DNA from: Eretmocerus hayati
Lineage: Eukaryota; Arthropoda; Insecta; Hymenoptera; Aphelinidae
Length of the DNA stretch: 64,000 bases
Direction: 5' to 3'
NCBI GenBank assembly: GCA_029851415.1
Contig: CM056741.1
Location: 85,388,282 to 85,452,281 of the forward strand
Numbering within the stretch: position 1 is the stretch's first letter; each line of letters opens with the position of its first letter. Shown piece by piece: positions 55,958 through 64,000 of the stretch. The position numbers were made by a program, and so were the translations under genes. Under the pieces are notes generated by a model. The model was given only the letters and a program-made list of their open reading frames with translations, was not told where the DNA came from and did not search any database.

Positions 55958-58606
55958 ATAGTTCGGTATAGCCTTCCACTCCATGAGTGTCCAATCACAC
56001 GATTGTACATATCATTTCCACATGCGAGACATTACACATTTGAGTGTTCTTGTTGACCGCCATACATTTATTTTATATTTTTTTGTTCTTCTACCAAAAA
56101 CTCCAAACATTGACTCGTGAGTACCCAGTCGCAGGTGTGGAGGAAAGCAGAGTTCGCGAACCACGTGGTCAGCAAGTGCTCGCGCCTCGCTGAATTAATG
56201 GTCATTTCTCATTACAAGAGCACTTGCAAGTATCAAATCATTTGTTGGATTATTCATACCTAAAGTACCCGGTTGCATGTGTGGGTATAGCTACGTTTGC
56301 AAATGACAGGGTGTACTAAATCTCATTTGCTTGTCGAATGGAGAACATTGCTTTTTGAGGAGAGCGTTTCCCTGTATCAAATCATTCCTCGGTAGAGTCA
56401 TTCCTCAAGTACCCAGTCGCAGACGTGGGGAAATTGAATTATGTGACCATTTACCAATATACCTCCTCTTTCTGATTCTTCTGAATACAGTATTCCATTG
56501 ATCAGTGTTCGTTTTATGAAAATGATTGGGTTTTGTGAATTGTCATGGAAGTAAATATATCCTTGAAACGTGGTAAAAGTGATAGTTCATTATGAAATGT
56601 TATGGAGGTGATACAGGCGTCTCTAGGATCACATGGTTTTGGTTATACGCGATCTTTAAAATGCCACCACTCTCAACTTACGCGGTTCTGGACTCCGAGT
56701 ACGCGGATTTTTATTCAAACATTCGAATTTATAACATATCTGAGCCATAATTCACAGAGTAAATGCATTTTTTAAACTGTCCGCTGAACAAATATGATGA
56801 TTCAATCGTATATATTCATTGAAAAACGCTTCGACGTTGATAAAATACTCTGACCTCAAATTTCAGTCCGTGAACGCGAGAAAATTTTTTCAATGGAGCA
56901 TAATCGTTTTTGAATCTTACATTTCAGTCTAGACTTGTACACACGTTTGATCTTTTGAATGCTAAACTGATTTGGTAATGTAAATTGACTTCAACTGGAG
57001 TACGAGAATATGGGAATCTGTAGAGATTCTGTAAGACGCACAATACGGTCTGAGAGTAACGGATTATCTCCGAGAAAAGAGAGAATTTATGCAAGTTCAA
57101 TACATACTCACAAGGATTCAGATGGATTTACAGTGGTTGGTAGATATTTACAATAAAGACTCTTGATTCAAAATATCACATGAAATGTCATATTGACAAA
57201 AATGTTCATTCTTGGTCGGTAATATTAGAGCCTCGGAGCGCGTTCTCTCTTTCCTCGTAATGCGGTTTTGGATAGCGCAGTGACGACGCAGAACGTAAAC
57301 TCCGCGTTACTCGAGAGACGCCCGTACACCCCTAAACCATCAAGTGAAAGTGATAAATGCCTGTGGCAAGTGTTAAAATTCATACATTATTGTGATATTG
57401 CCGGTAGTCGTGAACTCTCGGAGATCGGTTGATTCAGTTGATTTGGAAACCTGCTAAGTGAATCAATCATTTGTGAATAGTCTACTGACCGTTTGGGAAT
57501 TCTGGGTTTACGTGTATAACGTTCATGAGGTGGAATAGTAAATGTTCGCTTTTTCGTCCACTAATTTTGACTTTTCGTTTCAAGTTCCATATCTATTTCC
57601 TGATTATACCGGAGATTGCAGATGTCGAATATTTCATTGCCAATATTACATTCAATTCAATGCGACATAACTTATTACCTCGATTCAGTTATTGCCTCCT
57701 TCCGAGAACACCATTTCTGAGACGGCTCATGCAAAATGTCACGCGAATTCACGAATCATCACTTGTGAGTACTACCTTTTCCTTAAAGCTTTCAGGTATC
57801 AAAATTCGATGTCGGCCCAAGTGAAGATAGGCAGAGGGGGAGGTGCTGCCCATTGGTCAAGGAACTGATTATTCACCTATGTTTCGTATCACGTGTGATA
57901 TCGAATCATATGGTATGTAGGAGAGGAAGTTTCGAATAGATGTGCCTCCCGCGGACAAATTCGCCAGATCCGCGTCCATACGAACAAGTTATCCCAGAGC
58001 AGCATCGATCTGGTGTCATGTCCGCAACTTGGCCAAATTCGATGTTAGGTTGTATCTTATCATTACTCACTCTATTGGTTGGTGCACGCGATGACACCAA
58101 TAGCGATTATGTGTTACGCCTCATAAGAGGCATCGATGTACACTCACCAAAGATATTGGGGAACTAGGCTAGTCTGAATCAAGTTAATGAGAGATTATGC
58201 AGAATACAATCTTTTTTCGTTATCGTTTTGAATTTGGGACGACTTATGTTCAAGTTCAATTGCCATCGTTTAACTCTGACTGTTGTTTTGTTACTCAAAT
58301 ATGTGATATGCGACCGATATTTCTACTCCTTCGAGCAGACTAACTTCCCTGCAATTCATGAGTTAGACTACGTACCTGATGAGAGATATTGATGTCAAAG
58401 AAATCGTTTGAAGTATACTGACTGGTGTGAATGTGAGTCTAATTGTGCATCTGTCATCATTATGATTAGGTTGTTTCAACTTTTCCATTATCCCTATTGT
58501 TACATCGATTCATCACAGTTTGATTGCTCTACCAAGTACACTCGGGAGCAGTCTGAACTGTCCACACTGCAGCCAACTTGAAGGTCACTCTCTCATGCTA
58601 TCAGCA
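55958..58606. mobile_element. Insertion of about 2.65 kb in the right arm
   Basis: Present only in the right arm; the left arm is continuous at the matching point (about 47010). No TIRs of its own were recognised at the borders. It contains a Tigger-like MITE (56614-57324), and its right edge is a fold-back of the adjoining arm sequence. The ORF at 57525-57824 has no recognisable character. Confidence 0.6.
56614..57324. mobile_element. Second pogo/Tigger-like MITE
   Basis: The ends CAGGCGTCTCTAGGATCAC and (inverted) CGGGCGTCTCTCGAGTAACG are flanked by TA (56612-56613 and 57325-57326). CGCGG words inside the ends recall the element at 41999-42847. No transposase frame remains. Confidence 0.65.
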
Positions 58607-58670
58607 TAGGAGAGAGACCTTTCAGTTGGTTGCATTGGTGGACAGTTCAGACTCCTCTTGAGTGTACACG
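58537..58670. repeat. 57-bp snapback at the edge of the outer right arm
   Basis: Arm sequence around GTGTACACTC...GTCTGAACTGTCCAC is repeated inverted at 58537-58594 with several differences, across a spacer of about 18 bases. It marks the border between the insertion and the outer arm. Confidence 0.75.
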
Positions 58671-60155
58671 ATTTAGGAAAATACACGGGTGTTGTATTCC
58701 ATGTATATAAACAGTATCCGAGTCCGACATTTCTGTAGAAGCGGGCCAAGCCATCTTATTTGTATACAAGTGGTATTCCCAACAGAGAGATGCTGAATCT
58801 GTGATGGAATATTTCTTAGATAAAAGAACGACACGATGTTGGAGAATGTTCATAGTCCATGTTGAATATGGGAGAATGTTGAGTGACTGAACTCCATGAA
58901 TTCTAGTATTTCCTGATTTTTCGAATGATTTTTTGTTAATTAATCTAAGCTTTTGTAGTTCACGATGTCCCATGGATATCAAATTGGATTCAGATTGTTT
59001 CCATCTGTGATATTGATAATACCGATGGAGAATAGTGCTTGTGCTGTTCACGATTCATGTTGCAATTGACAATATACGAAATGGTTGAATTAAAAAAAAA
59101 CTGACTACTACAAAGCGAGGTTTATTTGATTCGCCCCATTCCCTATAGCACTTTTCATGCAACGATCTTCTCCCAATGATAGAAGCGAATCGCACCAACT
59201 ACCGCGCCAAAGAAAATTCCAACTCGCGTGCCGAATGTGATGAACAATTTAGTTACCACAACAACTTTTATTTCTGATGGCTAGAAAACCTACGGTGTCA
59301 TTGCTCCCTCCCTTCATGATTCATCTATACTACTGTGTTCCTAACGCCTTCTCCTCTCCGAAAAGTTTCGACACTAGATTAACATTCAAGATTCCACCGT
59401 ATGAATACCTTGATAAAAGCGTCCTAAATTCCTCGGAGCTTAGGATCATTCCATCGAGCCAAATATTGTCCTGGGTCGCGAGGGTCAATCACAGGCAGAA
59501 AATTTACTCATGTTGGTAAAACATAAACGAGCACCCGAATTTTTTATCTTTCGATAACGTTCACCGTTCTACTGTTCATTACTCACAATCCATCGCATTC
59601 GTTCTCAAATTGGAATCCTGACAATTTTCAAACTTTGGAATAGCTGAAGGATTCCTCCCAAGCGATACAGAGGGCACGAGGAACATACTTTAGATGACGA
59701 GTTGGGTTATGATATTTTGGCTACGATGGATCCGCGGAGAGCGAGAATTTCGATTTCATAAGCATGTGAGAGTTTCATTCGATCACCGTGGCTAGGTTGC
59801 CAAGAGTGGCCACATCTCCCTTCTTTTTATATGCATGCTCAGATCAAAACGCATTCGAATCCGACCGAATACCCGCAGTTTTGCCACATCATATCAACAC
59901 TGAAGATCCCCGAGGGATGTTGTCGACGATCTTTCTCCAGTTCTCCGAAAGTATTTCTGGGAAAAGAATTTTTGGAAAATATATTTTTGGGCAGAACATT
60001 TTGGCGATTGTCGTTTTGGGAAAAAAATTTTGGGATGAATTTTTGGGAAAAATTCAATTTGGGACAATTTAATCTGGGAAAAATACTTTGGGAAAAATAT
60101 TTTTGGGAATCTGCATTCTGGGATATCTCCTATTTGGGATAATCGAACTACGCTC
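58607..60155. repeat. Outer part of the right inverted arm
   Basis: Mirror copy of 45473-47010. The last 200 bp (about 59940-60145) are a degenerate tandem of TTTGGGAAAAA-like words, which make the ORFs 59788-60072 and 59831-60142 look protein-like. They are repeat-driven. Confidence 0.85.
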
Positions 60156-60779
60156 ACTTTCTTGTAATTTGCAGCCGAAGATTCATTGCGCTCCCTCACT
60201 ATTCGAGCAATGATGGATGTTATATCCTTCATGAGGATAACCAATCTCCATATTCTTCAACTTTTCTCCATTATCTCGAATTTCGGTTTCGTTGTTCTCA
60301 CACTTATTCCCATGGTTTCTCATAAATTCGGCTCGCTCTTCCATATTCATTAAATCCATGGATGTCAATCGAAAATTTCCGAACGTCGTCGCTCATTTTT
60401 CTTATCTTAATCTCAAGGTCACTAACTCTCAAGATCAATTCACTTTCCGATGAGTTCATGCACACATTGAGCATTTCACCTATCTTTCCATTCAGTTTTG
60501 CTTCACTTTCATTGAGATCATCGATGAATCTTGTACCAACCACATTGACAGTATCTATCATGGATTCATCGAGGGAATTTTTTCCTCTACCTTTGATGAG
60601 TGCAGCTCTGGTGATTGCCTGTATGACTGATTCGGCTCTTGTCACCATATTACGTTTCTCACTGGAATCAAAATCCCGTTGAGGTGGAGCTGAAACAATG
60701 TGTGATAACTAGATCATGAAAATTTTGAATGTGAACTAGATCATCGATGTACATGCTTACCACTCAAAGAAGAAGACAT
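60156..60779 (-). pseudogene. Virus-like coiled-coil protein, N-terminal part with a 71-bp intron
   Basis: Exon 1 is 60779-60761 (ATG, M-S-S-S-L-S), followed by GTAAGC and an intron (60760-60690) ending TTTCAG. Exon 2 continues in phase at 60689 (A-P-P-Q-R-D-F-D-S-S) through the ORF to about 60365. A frameshift near 60365 is followed by further helical sequence (E-E-R-A-E-F-M-R-N-H) and a second shift near 60240. The frame then enters the transposon at 60156 and resumes at 45472. The protein would be polar and coiled-coil over most of its length. Two frameshifts plus a 14.7 kb insertion make it inactive. It lies downstream of the DUF8207-type gene on the same strand. Confidence 0.6.
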
Positions 60780-60863
60780 TTCCTTTCCCCGTAACAATAT
60801 CCTTCGTGTTTGTGATTAATTCCCACCAATCTATTTCTCATCATTTCGCAATGAATCTGGATC

Positions 60864-60962
60864 TCAAGAATCTTCAAATGAATCAGTAAGTGAACGAGAA
60901 GAATGATCTTCCGCTTGTTCTCCATCTATTCCGGTACGGTACTTCACATTCATGTACTCCAT
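60864..60962 (-). CDS. Small ORF of 32 codons between two virus-like genes
   Basis: ATG at 60962 is the first on the minus strand after the TATA box at 61052. It encodes an acidic, Ser-rich peptide starting M-E-Y-M-N-V-K-Y-R-T-G and ending D-S-F-E-D-S before TGA. The same frame is open further upstream (S-A-S-R-R-T-S-S-D-Q), so it may be the end of a longer frame or an upstream ORF of the coiled-coil gene. No family was recognised. Confidence 0.3.
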   Translation of the reverse strand: MEYMNVKYRTGIDGEQAEDHSSRSLTDSFEDS

Positions 60963-61044
60963 ATCTATCTGATCCGAAGACGTCCTTCGTGAAGCACTGT
61001 CTAGGTGAGACGATACAATGAGATATCACCCCCGGAGTCCCCAC

Positions 61045-61052
61045 CTTTTATA
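61045..61052 (-). promoter_or_regulatory. TATA box overlapping the stop of the DUF8207-type gene
   Basis: TATAAAAG on the minus strand. The TAA stop of the upstream gene (61050-61048) lies inside it. It is correctly placed to start transcripts near 61020 for the small ORF and the coiled-coil gene. Confidence 0.55.
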
Positions 61053-62191
61053 CCACGAATCTTCCTTCACGCAATTCATCTATAATCTCTGTCATCTCAT
61101 TCTCAAGGTTCGAATGATCAGCCTCCGTGGATCTGAGTAGAAGTTCAAGACAGTTAACTAAATCGTTCGGATCATCCCAGTAGACATAGTAACATCATTA
61201 CCTTGATATAATGTCATCCATTCTTCTTGATTCAAACCCATGCCCGAGACTTCCGTAAATCTCAGATCCGAGACTGGTTCCTTATCCACTGGGAAGAGTT
61301 TTCCTATCACAGTCTTGTATTTCTTTCCAGTGTTCCGCTTGAATTGTCCACTAGGACTGCGATATATTCTATGGGCTAAAGTGACCTGTAGTATCTCTTT
61401 ATACACTTCAAGATCATCTTCCGTATACCCAACGGTTCCTTCTTGAAAATGAGTTCAAAAAGACCAGGTGTATCCCGAACTTTGAGATTTTTCCCAATTA
61501 TAATTTCACCAGTATCATTCACAAAACCGAGCGATTTACTTCCCAACATGAGTATTCCATCATAATGAGGTCCATATGTGGTATCCTTCCCTGTCTGATT
61601 TCGGTAAAGCTGTTCCATGTAAAATTGACTCAATGGCATCTCAGCTCCCTTATTCTTGACCTCCATTGGTTCCAAACTATAATCAGCATCATCAACATCA
61701 TCATCGTCGGGGAGAGGGATACTGGCTATTTCTTCCATTGTAGGACGTTCGTGGGACCGTTTAATGTCATCATTGTGTCGCTTCAGTGGTGTGGACATCA
61801 TATGCGGTATATCTATCAATTCCCTCTTTTGGACTCGACCTTGCTGCGTTGAGGATCGGGATAGCTTCGGTGTAGCTTGATTCGGACGATTGGGTACAAC
61901 GTCAGTTTTGATCCGTTCTATTTTTTCCTCCGCAAGTTTTTCCAAAGGCTCAACTCTTAGTTTTGAATTTTGAATATTCAATGACTCGCGTTCTATCCTC
62001 CCGAACTCGAGATCCTTGTGTTTTTTTCGGATATCATCACTAGCTTTCGCGATCTGGAGCTTGATATCATCCTTGCTTTTACGTTTCACCTGTTTCCTAC
62101 TATATTTAGACCCTTTCTTAGGTTTCAATATCTGTTTCTTCTTCATCTTCTGAATCATTACGTAGATGTTACCCGGAGCAGCGTTACGCAT
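61048..62191 (-). pseudogene. DUF8207-type protein of virus-like elements
   Basis: The ORF 62191-61376 starts 3 bases after the ATPase stop. Its N-terminal third is Lys-rich and helical (M-K-K-K-Q-I-L-K-P-K-K). The middle is low-complexity with an Asp-rich patch (P-D-D-D-D-V-D-D). The C-terminal part has the signature T-T-Y-G-P-H-Y-D-G-I, then L-G-S-K-S-L-G-F and T-P-G-L-F-E-L-I-F-K-K, which I associate with DUF8207 proteins common in arthropod genomes beside packaging ATPases. The domain continues after a frameshift near 61400 (Y-K-E-I-L-Q-V-T-L-A-H-R) and another near 61190 (W-D-D-P-N-D-L-V) to TAA at 61048. Total length would be about 380 residues. Role unknown, perhaps structural. Confidence 0.7.
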
Positions 62192-62194
62192 ATA

Positions 62195-62904
62195 CTAGTC
62201 ATCTCCCATTACAATGAACTCATTAAACCCTCTACGATATCTCCCACCATTGCATTTACTCTCTTTGTCAATAACCATGAGACCATTTTCACTGCCCCAA
62301 CACTCTGTAGACAGCTCTTTGAATTCATTGAATGACATGTCTCGACTAAAGTGATTGTCATAGATATGTTTCAGGTATGCTCCGTCTTGTCTGAAGATGA
62401 TCAGTAGATTTGCATTGTCACGAATCAGATGGTTTGGTATACGAGGATACGTCTGACAAAGTTAGAAACAATCAACACACGAATGCCTACCTCTGGAATA
62501 GTATGCAGCTATAATATTCTGTTCACAAGATGCTACGTGATCGAATATGGATATAGTTCTCGATTTCGTTTGATTGGGTTCTAAGATCTCTTCGTTGTTG
62601 GGAAATGTATGATATCCGACCCCATCTACCTCTAAATTGGAGATTATAGCTTTCAAGAGCCGATATTTTGGTTGTTGCAGCGATTGCGAGTAGAGATAGA
62701 TATTTTGGAAATTCAAACCCTGAGGATTTTAATGAGAACCAAGATGGCATTCGTCTTACCGAATCCGGATGCTCCACGTACAATACAGCGTATTTCATTT
62801 GGTAGAAGTCTTCTATGTCTCCATCTCGTATTATTCATATCCCCTTTGATCTCTTTATCAATATCAATCAGTTGAATCCCTTGAGGTTGCGCCACGAATG
62901 TCAT
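62195..62904 (-). pseudogene. FtsK/A32-like DNA packaging ATPase of a polinton/adintovirus-like element
   Basis: From the ATG at 62904, a Walker A motif G-A-S-G-F-G-K-T-N appears at residues about 41-49. After a frameshift near 62715 come I-Y-L-Y-S-Q-S-L-Q-Q-P-K-Y and a Walker B-like strand T-I-S-I-F-D-H-V, with His where the second acidic residue is usual. An in-frame TAA at 62464-62462 follows. The same frame then continues Q-T-Y-P-R-I-P-N-H-L-I-R-D-N to a stop TAG at 62197-62195. These motifs in this order mark the genome-packaging ATPase of bamfordvirus-like elements, which loads DNA into capsids. A length of about 236 residues is normal for the family. One indel, one stop and the Walker B change indicate a dead copy. 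Confidence 0.85.
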
Positions 62905-62944
62905 GATGTCAGCTTGATGGTATAGAGGAAACTAAAATCCTTCT

Positions 62945-62952
62945 AATATATA
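62945..62952 (-). promoter_or_regulatory. Candidate TATA box of the ATPase gene
   Basis: TATATATT on the minus strand lies 41-48 bases before the ATG at 62904. This leaves a short leader, as would fit a compact viral gene. Confidence 0.4.
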
Positions 62953-63029
62953 GGCACCCGTCCATACGAGGTACTCTAGTATTGATCACACCTCTGATCT
63001 TGAGACATCGAAGAGAACGTATGAATCAG

Positions 63030-63221
63030 TCAGAGAGAAGTCGAGGCTTCGTCAATCGTGTCATCGATAATCGCCCATTCGAGCTCCATCGCCGGGTTAC
63101 AATTACTGTGGCCTAGGAACGGAGTTGAGTGAACGATTGAGGACGGGAATCGTGGAATCAACTCTTTCGGCGAAAACACGACATTGCATACAATCAGTTC
63201 AAAGATTTGGATCAACGTCAC
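63030..63221 (-). CDS. Small ORF upstream of the ATPase
   Basis: A 63-codon ORF with a hydrophobic start (M-T-L-I-Q-I-F-E-L-I-V) and an acidic end (A-I-I-D-D-T-I-D-E-A). It is on the same strand as the virus-like block, 126 bp before the ATPase. No family was recognised. It could be another member of the block or chance. Confidence 0.25.
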   Translation of the reverse strand: MTLIQIFELIVCNVVFSPKELIPRFPSSIVHSTPFLGHSNCNPAMELEWAIIDDTIDEASTSL

Positions 63222-64000
63222 GCTGCCGACCTTGAACTACAACAAGAAGCTGATAAACGTCTACCCCACTGAAAACGGGTGGCCGCCCGCCCAGGGGGGC
63301 GCCCGGGCGGTAGCACGAAATCGACGATAAAGTCGGACCACCCAGGCGGCCGCCGCAAAAATTTTTTCCCCCAAAAATTCAATTTTTATATTTTTGTTTT
63401 CCCGAAAACCTGAAATAATTTTCTGGAAAAATTCTAGATACATCCCACTTACTCCCTCCTTTTTACACTTGAAATTTTTGGAGATAACTAGGAAATATCA
63501 AGGATCAATGCGAGTGCTGTAGACAAAAATGTTAAGAAGACGATTCCAATGTCGAATCTCCACTTCAAGCGAGTCTGAATCACCAATTCTTCAAATCGAA
63601 GTTTCATGAGTCAGTTTTTCATCAATATGTCCTCTATATTCGAAGCAAAAAAATGATCTGACGTACTATGTCTAGTATCTCTATCACCATTTCCCATACG
63701 GAGAGTACAGGACATGATTATTAAGGCAGTTCTAGCGGTACTCGAATTAACTATCAGAAAATTACAAAATTCGGCACAATTGTAGATTAGTGTATGAAAT
63801 AGCCACAGTAAAAATTTTGAAACCTTTAGGAGTCGGGGAGAAAAGCTAGGTAAATTCGTGGAAGCCAATTAACCGGGCGTCTTACGGGAAACGGTCGCTA
63901 AACTCATCTCTAACTATCAGATTTTCACGGGAGTGATCACCCAGGTGTAAGAGTGCATGAAAAATGCATAGCAATGAACAGATCGACGATTAGGAGCCTA
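63222..64000. other. Right edge without supported gene
   Basis: Contains GC-rich inverted words (GGCCGCCCGCCCAGG, CGCCCGGGCGG) at 63282-63360 and an ORF at 63868-63611 on the minus strand (85 codons) that I cannot assign. The virus-like block may continue beyond the window. No DNA polymerase B, integrase, protease or capsid gene is visible here. Confidence 0.4.

Larger units (their letters stand above)
45473..60155. mobile_element. 14.7 kb long-terminal-inverted-repeat DNA transposon
   Basis: Both ends begin GAGCGTAGTTCGATTATCCC and are flanked by a perfect 9-bp duplication ACTTTCTTG (45464-45472 and 60156-60164). The left arm is about 45473-48222. The right arm is about 60155-58607 and then 55957-54684, split by a later insertion of about 2.65 kb. 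A 9-bp duplication and kilobase-long TIRs fit a Mutator-like element. I could not find a MULE transposase in the middle (48223-54683), which holds smaller elements and a minisatellite. It disrupts the coiled-coil gene. Confidence 0.85.

Noticed and set aside
45473..60155. Interpretation of the 14.7 kb element as a polinton itself
   Set aside because: Polintons have 6-bp target duplications and carry polymerase B, integrase, protease and capsid genes. Here the duplication is 9 bp and none of these genes is inside. The viral genes lie outside and are interrupted by it.
1..64000. tRNA genes, rRNA and CRISPR arrays
   Set aside because: A few box-B-like words (for example GGTTCGAATGC near 17971) lack an A box and cloverleaf. 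The repeat arrays have no CRISPR-like spacer structure, and the sequence is eukaryotic.

Overview
The window looks like a piece of a transposon-rich animal nuclear genome, most likely an arthropod and probably an insect. The evidence is an errantivirus/gypsy-type LTR retrovirus with a baculovirus-F-like envelope, a Penelope-like element with a GIY-YIG tail, a LINE, pogo/Tigger and PIF/Harbinger relatives, many fold-back elements, short GT-AG introns of 65-91 bp, and a polinton/adintovirus-like gene block of a kind scattered through arthropod genomes. I saw no conserved single-copy host gene, tRNA, rRNA or CRISPR array.

Layout. 1-1130: tandem and inverted 265-275 bp repeats. 1131-7625: mostly unassignable sequence with one TA-flanked element (2733-3666). 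7626-9424: a fold-back element interrupted by a TTAA-flanked MITE. 9801-11870: a near-perfect 2 kb palindrome. 11924-12860: the 3' end of a Penelope-like element. 13668-17288: wrecked retrotransposon Gag on the minus strand, ending at a perfect 47-bp snapback hairpin. 20919-41236: a very large LTR retrovirus-like element (TSD GACG, LTRs of 1.4 kb). It sits inside a LINE whose pieces lie on both sides. Its 5' LTR is split by a 4.36 kb fold-back element, which itself carries a PIF-type MITE. 41237-43080: the rest of the LINE, split by a Tigger-like element. 43458-44792: two small fold-backs. 44866-62904: a minus-strand virus-like gene block (packaging ATPase, DUF8207-type protein, small ORF, coiled-coil protein). 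Its coiled-coil gene is split by a 14.7 kb long-terminal-inverted-repeat transposon (45473-60155) with a perfect 9 bp target duplication.

The most interesting unit is the LTR element, about 15.9 kb without the nested insertion. It has lost nearly all of Gag. It keeps protease, RT/RNase H, an unusually long Ser/Pro-rich linker, integrase and envelope, all broken. Between env and the 3' LTR it carries extra coding capacity. Two paralogous three-exon genes lie on the antisense strand, with matching exon structure: both introns phase 0, and exon 2 exactly 120 nt in both. A sense accessory ORF has 23-residue repeats and a Cys-rich C-terminal finger. A 19-bp palindromic motif, GCGTGAC-N5-GTCACGC, recurs about 21 times in the element: five copies upstream of the TATA box in each LTR, two in the pol linker, four between the antisense genes and five inside the accessory ORF. 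This suggests a shared cis-regulatory network, possibly one read by an element-encoded DNA-binding protein.

All calls come from reading the sequence. No search or alignment program was run, so family names rest on recognised motifs.
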